Positions 1 to 11,616 of a stretch of DNA of 64,000 nt are shown piece after piece. A program made the translations under genes and the position numbers. The notes beneath the pieces were generated by a model, which did not search any database, was not told the origin of the DNA, and worked only from the letters and a program-made list of their open reading frames with translations. Every line of letters begins with the position of its first letter. Position 1 is the first letter of the stretch. Source of the stretch: Solanum dulcamara (Eukaryota > Streptophyta > Magnoliopsida > Solanales > Solanaceae); assembly GCF_947179165.1 (NCBI RefSeq), contig NC_077240.1:56740501-56804500 (forward strand). Direction: 5' to 3'.

Positions 1-238
1 TCCTTAAGTTAGATTATTGATTGAAATTGCCCACTTATTTATCTTTTTAATTTATGTCTTTCGCTGATTAAATGAATGAACGGATGTGTGATCAGGCCAA
101 GTTGTTTGCTTGAGAGCCAATAATGGTTTTTGAGTACCGGTCATGTCTAGGGTACCCTCCCGGAGAGTGACAATTCCACATGTCAAAGTGACATGTCATG
201 CCAAGTCAAACAAAGAAGCCAATAGGATCATGCTATGT

Positions 239-352
239 CACTTAAATCTGATTGGTCGAAGGAAACCTATTCTTATCACTACTCATCTTCTACATCACTT
301 AAATCTGATTGGCCAAAGGGAAGTCTATTTATATCGTAACTCCTTTATTCTA
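239..352. repeat. two 57-bp imperfect direct repeats
   Basis: Both units start CACTTAAATCTGATTGG (239 and 296). The first 30 or so bases are nearly the same and the rest diverges. The second unit ends just upstream of the TATA box, so a duplicated promoter element is plausible but unproven. Confidence 0.75.
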
Positions 353-355
353 TAA

Positions 356-365
356 CTATAAATAG
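356..365 (+). promoter_or_regulatory. TATA box candidate
   Basis: CTATAAATAG followed by a G-run fits the plant TATA consensus. A transcript would start roughly 30 bp downstream, near 385-395. No coding product can be assigned to it. Confidence 0.5.
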
Positions 366-436
366 GGGGTCTTCATAATTTAGAAAACACACTAGAATTC
401 TTACAAGAACCCAAAGAGAGCTCATGGATCAAATGC

Positions 437-770
437 CGCTGATTTCTCTACAACCTACAAGTTCAAGAATTCAACAACTAAAGCATTCAAGTTCAAGAAA
501 AGCTCAAGATCAAGACCAGTAGATTAAATAACAACTTTAAATTCTTTTAAATTCAAGTAGAAGTTAAGATCAAGTTAAAGAACAAGCCAAGATCAAGTTT
601 ATCAAAGTTCAAGTTTATATCAAGTTTATCAAATCCACAAATCAAGATCATGACCATAAGATTCAAGATCAAGTCCAAAAGCTCTTGAATTTAAGTACAA
701 GTTAAGATCAAATCCATCAAGTTCAAATAATATTCAAGATCAAGATCGAGAGCCCTTGAACTTATATTTG
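437..770. repeat. TCAAG/AAGATC-rich low-complexity tract
   Basis: Words such as TTCAAG, AGATCAAG and AAGTTCAAG recur dozens of times without a fixed period. This is typical of untranslated leaders of some plant retroelements. It has no coding potential. Confidence 0.6.
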
Positions 771-1072
771 AAAAGACGAATCATAGGATTCATACAAATT
801 GTAAAGCTCATACTTCAAAATTAAATTCTATAATTGTAAACATTGAAGATACATATTCAAAAATTTCTGAATGATTGTGATTGCATCTTGCTCCCTCTTC
901 TCTATAAAAGAGCTATTAGTCTGTGAAAGAACCATTTTATACTAAACTGTCGGATGGCTTCTGAGCCATCGGCGGAGGTTTTCTAACCATCAAACACATC
1001 TTAGTTAGAGAAAAATTCTACTACTAGCAAGAACTAACAACAATCAATTCTCAATTCCAATCAAAGTTCTAT

Positions 1073-4000
1073 GAATCATGCAAACAGTGAAGCGATGACT
1101 ATTGAGATTTCTGTTAAGGAGCTGGAGTGGATTCAAAAAATTAATCTTCTTTCTTAAACGGGTCTACTGCATGTAATTTCCAAAGATCAGAGTGAGTCCA
1201 TATCTCTTCCTTTATCTACAAACAAAATTTCAATCAAATCTATCTTGTCAATCAAGAAATCAGCACTATGAATTTGAGGAGAATCGTGAATGTGTCACTC
1301 CCCATGCGCCCTCAAATTCAAAATGGTTCTAGTAATACTCGAGTGGAATTGGATACTGGGGTTTACTCCCCATATGATAAGGCACCTGTAGACGAAATCC
1401 CAATCAATTTTAACGATGGAGTCACTGTCGGCTAATCTGGTGGAAAGTAAGTCAGAGCTCCGGTGAAGACTTCGATCCAGAATCAATGCAAAAGTGTTTC
1501 GAGAGGGGAAATACAACATTCCAACACAACAGCTCCAGTCGAATCAGGTTGCTTTTCTTCGAATTTGAAAATAAAGCTTGATAACATTCATAGTCGCAAA
1601 GACTTAGAGGATGAAATTCAGTTGAAAGAGGCACAAAATTCCCAATCCCAATTGATGCTTAATGGTGTGGCAAATACTATGAATATGGCTCTTACAACTG
1701 ATGATGGGGATCCCAAGATCACTAACACAATGACTGAACACCGCAACATGGCTAGGAATAAGTAGGCTCTGCAGGGCCTAAAACACAAGGGGTGAGGGAT
1801 GTTTTTAAACTTATCTAATAGTCATAACCCATCTACTCCTGCAGTAGATGTTGTTATGTCTTTAAATGATTGTATTGATCACCTACAAAATACTAAAGTT
1901 GAACAAAATTAATGTGAACTAACAAGTGTTGTGCAGAATGAAGGTAAGAATTATAATGACACAATTGGCTCCGCTCTATATCCTAACCCTGTTGAGCCTA
2001 CTAGCTCTTGTGTCAATACCAATAAAGATAATACTGATAGCATGTCTGTAGAAGCTGTACAACCTCCTCAAAAAAATACCACACCCGTACCTCATGACCT
2101 TAGCAAACTTACTTCCAATTTTGACAAACATACCACTCCTAACCCCCAACACAAAGAACCAAATCTTATGGACAAGCCTACGAAAATGCCTAACCAGAAA
2201 AATCCTAACATATCCCAAACCTGCTTTGATACCTTAGCCAAGTCCTTACACAATTATTCAGACTTATGCTACAAGACTAAGGGCCAACCAAGAAAAAAAT
2301 GAAGTGCCTATAGTGATTTCAACTCCTACAATCACTACTAGACAAGGTTTACCTTCTGTTATATTCAAAAAAGCAGATTTTTTGGTTAATCTTGCTTCCT
2401 GGTGCAAATAAACTCTAGTGGGGAAGTTTACCAACACAATGCCAAGAATTGAGCTCATAAGGAAGAGCTTCATACTCCAAACTCAACTTACAGTTGGTAT
2501 CAAAATTGCACATTTCAATGTTAGACACATCTACATTGATTTAGACAATAGAGAGGATTATATTTCTGTTTGGAACAAGCAAAGGATGTATATTGAGGGG
2601 AAAATTATGAGGCTGCAGATTTAGACTCCTAGGCTTACTCCTGAAAAAGAAACACCTATTGTGCTAGTATGGGTTACACTGCCTGAGCTACCATGGCATT
2701 GCTACAACGAAGAATTTTTGACTGCTATCCTGTCCCCTATTGGTAAGACTCTATACTTAGATGCTGCTTCACTTCAAAAAATAACAGGTAGCGTGGCAAA
2801 AGTAAGAATGCAAATAAACATTACCAAAGAGAGACCTCTCCATATTTGAATGGGGTTTGATGAAGAGGACCATGCTATTAGAAGATGGCAAGCTATTCAA
2901 TATGAAGGCATACCAGAGTATTGTTCCTATTGCAAACACCAAGGCCACATATCACATGTGTACAATATCCGAAAAAAGATGAGGAGAATAAGAAAAGGTA
3001 AGAAGTTGAAGCTACAAATAAAGCCAAGGGGAAGAAGACTGCTGAAGACAATAATTAGGTAAACTCTCAACTTTCTCATCAAAAAGTTACTGCTAACATG
3101 TCTTCTAGTGTTCTAGGTGCTAATGAGAACCAAATCCAAAAACATCAAGTGCAAAATGACATGGAAAAATAAAATAAGGGAGAGTGGCAGACCCAAAGAA
3201 GGAAAAACAACACAGAACAGTAGGGTTATGGCCAAAAAAATATAACTCACAAATCCACAAATACTCAAATAGGAAACAACAACAATAGGAATAACAATCA
3301 TGTATTGACTTGGTTCTCCCAAACCCCACTACCCTTGATAAATGTGACCAACCAAAACCAGATGTTAATAATCAGGAAGTTATAATCAAACATGGAATGG
3401 AGGATAAAAGCTCAAGTATTGACTCAATGCTCCTAATCCCCTATGGCTCCCCCAAAACTTTAATGTGTTGGTTGCTGATATAGTTGATAGAGGTATGGAA
3501 GGGGGTGAAAAGGAGACAAACACTAATATGCAAAAAGGGGTTACCAGGGGTAGAGGTGATCTTTTGGTTGACCATAGGAAAGCCCTTAGAGCCCCTTCTA
3601 CCACTATTCATGATGATATATATACAACTTTACAAGGAGAAAATTCTGATCATTTGTCTATAAAGGGTGGTATTCCCCCTGATAAAATTACAAAAGAAAA
3701 ATGCTGAGCAATTTGTTCAAACCAAAGAGAGTGGGTATGTTCAATTGGCAGGTTCAAATGACAATAAGAAAAATCAAAATGATAGAACTAAAGGGTTGAA
3801 CAACAAATCTACTTTGTTCCTCAGTAAGAAAAAAAGGGATGCTTTGAAAAAGAAATAAGCTATGGAAGAAAAAAGACAAAATGAAGAGTCTCAACAGGAA
3901 GTGAATTATGTGTTGGCAGAAACACAAGCTAGAATTTATGTGTCTCCTATCCAAATGTAGCAAAATTCTTTTGGAAAGTATTTCTTAATAAAAGAGCTAT

Positions 4001-4346
4001 TTCAGATGATTTGAATGATGAATATAGGGTAATACAATCTGTAGAGGAAGAAGATCTTGATTAGCTTAAAGCTTTACATGATGATGATGAGGAAACTAGT
4101 ACTCAACTTCTAAAAGCTGTTGATTTTATCTTGGATAAAGTGGTCAAGATGAAATCCAGCAGATCTCAGAAAAGAATGGCTTGTCACCTAGAGGTAAGAA
4201 TGAAAAGAAGAAAAAATAGAAATAAAATACCAATTGCTCAGAGATTAATTCTAACAACAAAAGTAGCATCAACACAAGGTCTAGAACTCAGAAAATCTGA
4301 TGATCAACACAATATGATGGATTACAAGGAGTATATATACTCAAGG
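1073..4346 (+). pseudogene. LINE ORF1 pseudogene (DUF4283 plus zinc knuckle)
   Basis: ORF1 of plant L1 elements encodes an RNA-binding protein that packages the LINE transcript. A start is visible at 1073 (MNHANSEAMTIEI), but the frame is soon broken by stops and shifts. Fragments can be followed at 1463-1765 and 1931-2302. The DUF4283 core runs about 2340-2880 (for example VWVTLPELPWHCYNEEF at 2661). It is followed by a knuckle, CSYCKHQGHISHVY, near 2920-2965, where the last Cys of the CX2CX4HX4C pattern is Tyr. Two in-frame stops, near 2622 and 2847, stand where related proteins have Trp. A basic, acidic-tailed C-terminal region extends to about 4340. It cannot be translated as one protein. 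Confidence 0.8.
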
Positions 4347-4715
4347 TGCATTAGACAGACTTAAAAAACTTAAGGAATACCACAATCTTTGTATGATTGC
4401 TACTCTTGAACTATTTTCTAACAAATCTCAGCTCAAATTCTACAAACTCCAACTTAGAATGGTACTACTCAAAACTCCAATAGTAAAATTTGGCTTTTTT
4501 GGAACCAAGATATTGACTGTGATATTTTGGACCAAGATGAACAACAAATTACTTGTGAAGTCAAGCATGTATATATTCCAATTTCTTATATTACTATATT
4601 TGTGTATGCAAAATGTAAGGACTACATGATGAGAGATCCGTGGGAGAAGATATTGTAATTTTCTAACACAGACAAACCTTGGTGCACTATGGGAGACTAA
4701 AATGTGATAACTTGC
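4347..4715 (+). pseudogene. LINE ORF2 endonuclease N-terminal fragment
   Basis: The frame reads LDRLKKLKEYHNLCMIATLE, then FGFFGTKI and a VYAKC-like strand, matching in order the opening of the apurinic/apyrimidinic-type endonuclease of Solanaceae LINEs. That enzyme nicks target DNA to prime reverse transcription. The fragment ends at a GD-stop-NVIT segment near 4700, where related proteins have GDFNVIT, and then meets A-element LTR sequence. No catalytic centre is complete. Confidence 0.7.
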
Positions 4716-5202
4716 CTTATCTGTGGTGCTCAATCGACCTATGCCTATTAAGTACCATTCATTTGGTACTCATACTACACTTCTTCCCCCTATAGATCAT
4801 AGTACGGGTTCTCGTCGTTCATTTGGACTGGTATAGAGTAGCTTCTAATTTGGAGATTTCGAGAGCTCCTAGCAGGAGTTGTCGGTTTCCATCCATGATA
4901 GATTAGTATTAGTCTTTACTTGGTTTCAAAGACTGTTTGTACTCATATTGTATATGTAAAATCTTTGTACTTCTATTTGATTTAAATGCTCAATTACTGA
5001 TTGATGCCAGGTCCTGGGGTAGTTTCTTGTATTTGTTCCATTTTTTCTCTTTCTTCTCATTTTCCCTTACTTTTTGCTTTATTTATTCACCTTCTTCTTG
5101 ATAGCCCATTGCCTCTAGTTCTGGGCTAAGGGTTAAGGGTTAGGATTACCTACTAATGGGTGTTAGTAGGTTCCATCACGGTCTGAGAAATTAGGTTGTA
5201 AA
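4716..5202 (+). repeat. A 5' LTR remnant (3' end only)
   Basis: Aligns by eye with the end of the A 3' LTR at 53421-53884; shared text includes CCAGGTCCTGGGGTAGTTTC and GGGTTAAGGGTTAGG. Only the last half kilobase survives. The 5' portion, more than 2 kb in the sister LTR, is gone and LINE sequence abuts it. The end is placed before the primer-binding site, where GGTTGTAA parallels the GGTCGTAACA end of the inverted A-type LTR (D). Confidence 0.8.
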
Positions 5203-5206
5203 AAGT

Positions 5207-5218
5207 TGGTATCAGCAC
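5207..5218 (+). other. A primer-binding site (tRNA-iMet)
   Basis: TGGTATCAGCAC differs slightly from the TGGTATCAGAGC complement of plant initiator tRNA-Met and lies a few bases after the LTR end, as expected for the minus-strand primer site. Confidence 0.7.
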
Positions 5219-5419
5219 TCTAGGTTGACCAGCATCGTTGGTGTGAGGGAAATGCCTAGTAGAGTCTTGTAGATCGGTGCGGAGACATCTGTATCCTATC
5301 TTTGGGAGGCTATAAGGCATTATTTAAGGGAATTATGTTCTTGACTCCTTATTGTGTATCCTTGCTTTGAATAATCTCTAAACTAATCATTTTGAATCCA
5401 TTCTTTGTTAGACGGATAA

Positions 5420-6530
5420 TATGAGTTTTTTGGTGGACACGGTCTGAGCATCAGTAGGTTCTACCAGAGATTCAGCGGATGGTTCTCAGGCTAAAGATGG
5501 GTTGGTAGTTCTCCAGTAGGGTTGATCATTAGTATCATAGTATGTCATGGAATTTCTGGAGTAGTCTAGGAATAACCCCACCTCATCCCCTATGGATCTG
5601 GATATGAGTCGGGAGTTCATCAAGTGATTATCTTTGCCGCTCTATTTAGTGTTAGAGCATTTGATAGCAGCTGGGTTTACCTTTTCCAGATTGTCAGCCA
5701 CGTGAGGGTCGTGGATCAGGCAGGCCTTGAGTCGTATGAAGGTAGTGGTAAGAAGCTTTGCCATCATCATAGTGGTGATATCATATCACTTCAGGAAGAG
5801 TATCAATTCAGTGAGGATCATTTTCCTTCTCGACTCATCAGGCCTACAACGGTAGTACCTCAGGTTCCAGGAGGTTTGAAGATAGGTCATGGAGCTTACA
5901 GTGGACATAGTATAGGTCAAACTTCTCAGGGTGAGCACATTGGACCATCAGGCATTGGAGCATATTCTATCCCATTTGTGCCCTTTCGGTGGGATGTTAT
6001 TGGTGATGGTTTCTATGAGGGTAGCAAGGAAGGATACTTTATTAGAGCGCATTGCAAGATTCTGGTGCAGTTTGCTAGGTGGAGGGATAACTATGGCATC
6101 CAACCCTGTCAGAGTGGTTCTAGTGTGGGCTAGTGCTTGAGAGAATCAAATTTGCTCCCTTCCTATCTAAGACAGATTATTATAGGGCATTCAGTTTTAG
6201 GGTGTTATGGATGTGGTCCACTTGAACACTGGTCCTGGGCATACCCTATGTAAGATCTAATATTTCAAACATTTCAGACCCCTCATACTCGCCAAACTAG
6301 AGTTGTTGGACTTTGTCTCATCTGTAGAGAGCTCGACCACCAATCTAGAGATTGTCCCCGGCATGGAACCCATGCACAGTTTGCTCAGCCAGGTCAATGT
6401 CATAGTTTTATTCCACCTCCAGTTAGAGGTAGTGCTCAGAGTGTTGCTGGTGATGCTTCAAGTACTCAAGCTGAGGTCGGTCACGATCCTTTCCATGCTT
6501 TAATGAGTGAGCTTGAGGTTGAGGATCTAG
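5420..6530 (+). pseudogene. A gag pseudogene with two zinc knuckles
   Basis: Gag forms the virus-like particle and binds element RNA. The upstream capsid part is badly decayed; one frame at 5624-6133 is open but resembles gag only in places. Two CCHC-type knuckles can be read. The first (6203-6244) is CYGCGPLEHWSWAY, with the final Cys replaced by Tyr. The second (6314-6355) is CLICRELDHQSRDC, an intact CX2CX4HX4C. They are in different frames relative to other pieces, so the gene is dead. A Gln/Pro/Ser-rich tail follows to about 6530, where recognisable coding sequence stops. Confidence 0.65.
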
Positions 6531-8386
6531 GTATCTATGGTATTTTCTTGATTTCTTTGTTTTGCTTTATATTGCTCATTTTGTGTGATTTTGGGGTTTT
6601 CATACCCATACGTATCTATTTGGCTTGTTAGTTACCTCCAGACTATTGTGACTGCCTTATCTGGACTTATGTGCATGTGTTTTAGCTCTGTAGCTGATTT
6701 CTTTTAATAATGGATTGACTAAGTCGATTTCCTAGTATGAATAGTGTCGGTTGAGCAATCCCCATGCCTTGCTTGGGCGGTAATATTTCGAGTTGTGTTC
6801 GAGCTAGTTACCCTTCCCTTTCGTCTCCCTTACCATTGATTTTTTATGGTGCCGACCCTTGTTGGATATGTGGCTAGAACAACTATTTTAGTTTTTGGAG
6901 TTGTTATACTAGAGGATCTAGTTGGTGTTAAGGAAAGCCTTATTTGTATAAATCCCATTGGGTTAATGGTTGGATGGTTCCTCTTATCCTTGTGCATAGC
7001 TAAAGTTGCCTTGATTAGTATCTCTCTCTGTCTATTCAAGTTTCTTGACTTAGATGACTATCTTCATTGCTGGGAATTATTTGGTCCGGTTCTAGGTTGT
7101 GGGTTGAGGTTTTCTCTATTAGACTACCTGGTGTGATTCCTTATAGTATTCCTAGTTGGCCAGCTCTTCTCATTTGCCTTAGTCTTGTTTGCAGTTGCAG
7201 GTTGTGGTCCGTTCATTCAATATTTTGAGAGCTATCTCTTTTAAGAGTTTTGGTGCCGGTTATGGCTTATTGAGAATTTGGGATGTGTGATCTCCTGTTG
7301 TGTCTTGATACTGTATTTATTACCTCTCCGTGGTAATGTTGGTAGCTCCCAAGGCTTTCTTGGTCAGTTAGAGTTGGAGCAATGGTTTTATTTGGTGGCT
7401 TTAGATATAACCTAAGCTGGAGGTTGAGAAATTTGTTAGAAATTTCATCTACATAATAGTGTCAAAGTAATTCGTGGAGTATGGATTCTGAATTTGTTTA
7501 GGATGGATGACTTGATTTCAGCATATTTTGTAGATTGTGGTGTTTGTGAGTGGGAGTAGATGCCCTTGGACTATTACCGATCGATTGCCAATGTTTATAT
7601 ATCGCCTACTAGCTTGGTTTCCTTGGACTAGGATGGTTGGCTTAGACTTGAGGTGGTAGAGTGGTTTGTGGGAACCTAGTATCGGTGTTTCAGAAGTTCC
7701 TATGATAAGAGTAAATCGGCAGAGCTGGACTTAGTGTAGTCTTGTCCTTCATAGGGTAAATTGGTCTTTTGAAGTGGAGTGTTCAGTTTTAGAAAGTAAG
7801 TTTCAGTTGGGTTTTAGGATTTTAAAGTTGAGATTAGAATTTCAGGCTTTGCCCTGGTTCAATTTCCTTGTTTTGGCTATTGTCATCCCTCGAGGTTCAG
7901 TTGAGTTATGTGTCTTCCATGAGGTTGTGCGGTGTGGTTTGGTAAGCAAGTTTCAGATGGTATTGGTAGTATTCAATATAGCTAAGGATGGGTAGAACTC
8001 CCTTTGTGGCTAGAAGAAAATAGATTTGGGCATAAGGCAAGTATCTTAAATTATTAGTTGAGTTGCATTTGTCATGGTTCTATGTTTCGTCTTTTGGTGG
8101 TTTTGGTGTAGTTGGTCTTTCCTCAGATGAATTTGGTGCTTTCAGTCATGTTTGGATTAATTGGGCAGGGGTTAGAACCCATAAAGGGATTTGGAGGAGT
8201 TTTGGGAGTTTGAATGGAATTTGAGGATTTTCCTCTCAGCACGAGTTCTGTGATGGCGTTGTTTCATCAAAGAGGATGTACGAGGTCTGGCAGACTATGC
8301 GGGCCCGGTGCCCTTATCCTTTTATTCTTCTAAGTTGTGACTATACTTGTACTTTTGCGGACAAAAGTTCTTTTAGTAGTGGATAC
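6531..8386 (+). other. A interior without readable pol; chromodomain-like trace at the end
   Basis: I see no RT, RNase H or integrase motif in any frame. The open frames at 6846-7136 and 7774-7995 have no recognisable domain. Near the end, 8288-8323 reads WQTMRARCPYPF, which resembles the last strand and tail of a chromodomain (a W-E-x-D-M-R-x-R-x-P-x-L-F pattern). A polypurine-like tract and a GTGGATAC spacer precede the LTR, as in the inverted copy D. The element is either ancient or a non-autonomous derivative. Confidence 0.5.
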
Positions 8387-8579
8387 TGTAATGACCCTCC
8401 AAGTCATTTTCTTCCTTTTTCCGATCTTTTCAGCATTTAGAGCTTTCCTATAGTGACCCCAAATTATTTATGACTTTCTGGCTTTGATGGTTCGATCGCC
8501 AGGTCATTCATTTGGGTTTTATGCCTGTTTCCCTGTTTTGGAGCTTCTGGAGTTTGAACGGTTGACTTCGATCAAAATT
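8387..8579 (+). repeat. A 3' LTR, first segment
   Basis: Starts TGTAATGACCC, as does the sense strand of LTR D (ending at 56291). It is interrupted at 8580 by element C. Joining 8579 to 51066 restores a run that parallels D around its GACTTTGGTCAAC region, which supports the junction. Confidence 0.8.
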
Positions 8580-10867
8580 TGTCACGACCGAAGCCTAGGG
8601 ACTAGATATGACACGACAAATGAGACACCCGAAGGTACCTCACCCAAGCCTCTTAGCATTCATTAAGCTTTTCATCGGAATTGACATTCAAATATGCGAA
8701 AATAAGAGGGGTAATGGGACTAAGGGATTCAACATATAATAGGAGTCAAAGTCAATACAAACATCATACATTGTGTCCAAAAATACCTTCTACATTAAAG
8801 ACTTGGCGGGGGCTAAGACATGTCCCTAGTTCACCCTCAAGATAAAAGTCAAAGTACCAAAAGTAACTCAATAGTCTATATAATACATAAGCTTAGAAAA
8901 GATAGGAATATTATTCCCGAAATATGGGAACTCACCAAATAGCAGTAGCCTTCAACGATCGAACTTATCTACTGGGAGGAGAGTGTTAAACAACGCCAGC
9001 CCCTACATGGTGATATATGATGTACATGGTGATATATGATGTACGCAAAAGTATGCGTTAGTACTTTGAATGTATTAAATATGTGGCATGCTATAGAATG
9101 AAGAACATTAAGGCATTTATAGGCAATATGCATAAATGAATGCATGCATGAGAAATCATCTTATGAAACCTTCAAACATTCATTTTTTGGAAAGATGACC
9201 GTAACCGATATTTAAGACCATGCGACCTATTACATGAAATCCAACATAACCCCCTACATTGGCATGGGGAGACTACTTGCCTGGTAGAACTCCATCAACT
9301 TTAATCATTTCTTTAACTTTAACGTTAAGTGCTAATCATGGATCCACTAATATAAATAGCCTACAAGGGTTCCTATGTTGGCGCATAGTTAATGCAATAT
9401 CAAACTTTACTTAAGGACCCCTTAGGTCAAGTCCCCATCTACATGTTACATTCGGTGCTAGGTCAATCCCAAAAAATAACATTTAGATAGCAAAATAACA
9501 CAAGCATTTATATAATCTTAGACATCAAATCATCATGCAGTACAATAGCTCATTAAAACATTTTATTCTATTCAAATATGTGAGAATTGTCTTTTCACAT
9601 TAACTCCTTTCTTTGGTTAAGAAGCCCTTTCATCACCATTCAGTCATAAGACTCCCTTAAACATAAACATTTGCTTCATAAACTTTCATTTCGAGTTAAA
9701 GATTTCAATTCAACTTCATTTCAACATAAGGAAACTAGGTGGGTTCACTTCATATAACTTTTCAAATACATTTAAAATAATACTTGCATGCATGAGAATG
9801 ATGAAAATGCATCAAATTAAAACATCTCAAACAACCCACCATTTACACTTTAAAGCGACTTCAGAGACTTCATATAAGAACCTTAATAAATCTTTTATTT
9901 CATGAAATTGGAAGTCAATACATATCAATATAGGCAACTAAACTTCAAATAAGACACAATCTATGCATTTAGAATAATCATGTAAAAGCCCATAAGAGTT
10001 CAACATTTAAAATTTGAAATATCAAATTGAGAAAACATTTGGGCTTCATGGGTGGAAGAACCCATGGATGAAACCCACATACCTTGGGGAAACAAAATCC
10101 GTAATCAAGGCTTGAGAAGGAATAGGGACTTGAAGATGCCTTTAGATGAAACTCTAACTTGGCTTGATACTCTTGGGATAATTTGAGAAGAGAGAATTTG
10201 TGTGTCTTGAGCCTAAGTGTGAGAATGAGGGCTTTGGAAGGGTTTAGGGTCTTTAGAAGAGTGAATTCTGCCCTTAAAAAGACCTTATTTTGAATTAAAA
10301 TGCAGGAAAAGACCCTTTAAAAATCTGGCCGTAACTAGCTTTACCAGGGACCTTCAAGGTCCGTGGTACTCACTATGACCCATGGTAAGGTCCTGGAAAG
10401 TTCGACTTAGTAAAATGTTTTTAGGAGTCTGCAGGGAGGGTCTCTAAACTTTCTTCATGGAGACCCTTCGTTATCCGTGAAGGGCAATACGGCCTGTAGA
10501 ACGTGGCCATGGTAAAGGTCCTGTAGTAGGCCTGCATAGTGACCACCACAGTCTGTGGAGGGCTCCACGATCCATGGTGGTCATCTATGGTTTCCTCCAG
10601 AAGTTTCCTGAGAGCCTTGGGAAGGGGACACCATGAAGGGCTTCATGGTCTGTGGTGCTCGCCAAGGTTCGTGGTCCTCCATTGTAGTTTCCTCCCTACA
10701 AGAATGATTCTCTGAATCTTTACACGATTGCTCACCACAGTCTATGGTGATTACGATGGCTCGTGATGGCTTTCATGGTCCACTCCTGGTGCCAGTTTCT
10801 ACAACTTTTTGAGATTTTCCTCCTTTGTTCCTTGGTTTAGGTTCTTCCATATTTCCAGGGTCTTACA
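8580..10867 (-). repeat. C 3' LTR (left copy)
   Basis: Begins TGTCACGACCG and ends GGGTCTTACA, giving TG...CA-type termini on the sense strand. The copy at 15879 onward matches over its full length once later insertions are removed. A 19-bp unit (ACATGGTGATATATGATG core) is doubled at 9004-9041 but single in the right LTR near 16303. CCACGG-type palindromes cluster at 10330-10800, which is U3 in the sense direction. Confidence 0.9.
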
Positions 10868-10883
10868 ATATCTCCCCCCTTAG
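10868..10883 (-). other. C polypurine tract
   Basis: On the minus strand this reads as a G/A-rich run ending directly at the LTR start, the position where plus-strand DNA synthesis is primed. Confidence 0.65.
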
Positions 10884-11127
10884 GAATATTCGACCTCGAA
10901 TGACAATTATTAGCATAGAAAAGGACATGGCATGAGGACTAGCAACCTAACATGAACAGAATGACACTTGAAATGCATCAAACATGAGATCTTTAAACTT
11001 TAGCATAAAACATAACTTTAAAATTCAACTTCATTAACATACACGTATATGAAGACTTTACAAAACTGAAACATAAGAGTCTTAAACACTTGCGCATGAA
11101 TAACTTAGTACCTTAGGTTTGAGTAGA

Positions 11128-11610
11128 ATAAAAAAGATGAGAGTAACGTTTCATCATATCCGCTTCCTCTTGCCATGTAGCACTTTCAACTTGTTAATTC
11201 CTCCAAAGGACTTTAATGGATGAAACTTCATTTTTCCTTAATCTCTTGACTTGCCGGTCCAAAATTTCAATTGAAACCTCTTCATAGGTCAAGTTTTCTT
11301 CAATATTCACTATCTCCAAAGGCACAATGGAACTAGGATCACCTACACATTTCCTCAATATCAACACATGGAATACCGGATGAACCATGGCCATTTCCAA
11401 AGGCAATTCCAACTTATAAGCAACTTTGCCAACACATCTCAAGATTTTATAAGGCCCTACATGCCTAAGGCTCAGTTTTCCTTTCTTACCAAACTGAGCT
11501 ACACCCATCATGGGTGAAACCTTCAAATACAGCCAATCATCCACATTAAACTCAAGATCCCTTCTCCTAGTATCATAATAGGACTTTTGATGACTTTGAT
11601 CCATTTTCAA
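11128..11610 (-). pseudogene. C integrase C-terminus and chromodomain
   Basis: The frame starting at 11610 carries the integrase C-terminal barrel (GKKGKLSLRHVGPYKIL, then YKLELP and VHPVFHVL), followed by an LDRQVKRLRKNEVSSIKVLWRN chromodomain start. A stop follows WRN; reading through, the domain continues QVESATWQEEADMMKRY to about 11128. Chromodomains of this clade are thought to direct insertion into heterochromatin. The block is separated from the integrase core by a stop near 11611. Confidence 0.85.
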
Positions 11611-11616
11611 CCTTTC

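Larger units (their letters stand above)
1..900. other. AT-rich LTR- or 5'UTR-like sequence, unassigned
   Basis: No coding region is visible. The stretch contains a 57-bp direct repeat, a good TATA box and a long tract rich in TCAAG/AAGATC words. That order (upstream repeats, TATA, purine-rich leader) is what an LTR U3-R-U5 or retroelement promoter looks like, but I see no LTR termini, primer-binding site or partner copy in the window. The 70-residue frame at 143-355 is an artefact of the direct repeat. It could be the right part of an LTR whose element lies to the left, or the promoter region of the LINE that follows. Confidence 0.4.
900..4715 (+). mobile_element. LINE (L1-type) fragment, 5' part
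   Basis: A non-LTR retrotransposon carrying a broken ORF1 (DUF4283 domain, then one zinc knuckle) followed by the first part of the ORF2 endonuclease. The rest of ORF2, including reverse transcriptase, is missing because sequence belonging to an LTR element starts at 4716. A 3'-truncated LINE is unusual, since LINEs normally lose the 5' end through incomplete reverse transcription. Here a later deletion or recombination probably removed the 3' part. The left edge is approximate; a frame opening with Met-Ala-Ser-Glu near 954 may mark the start of the element's own sequence. Confidence 0.8.
4716..8579 (+). mobile_element. Element A (Ty3/gypsy, chromovirus-like), left part
   Basis: Left part of an LTR retrotransposon in + orientation: a truncated 5' LTR, an iMet-type primer-binding site, a decayed two-knuckle gag, a long decayed interior, and the first 193 bp of the 3' LTR. 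The 3' LTR is interrupted by element C at 8580 and resumes at 51061. The two A LTR copies match over 4716-5170 and 53421-53884. The C insertion is flanked by near-identical 5-bp repeats (AAATT at 8575-8579, AAACT at 51061-51065). The element lacks recognisable RT, RNase H and integrase. Confidence 0.8.

Noticed and set aside
5624..6133. 169-residue + frame as an intact gene
   Set aside because: It covers part of the A gag but changes frame relative to the zinc knuckles, so it is a fragment of a pseudogene rather than a gene.
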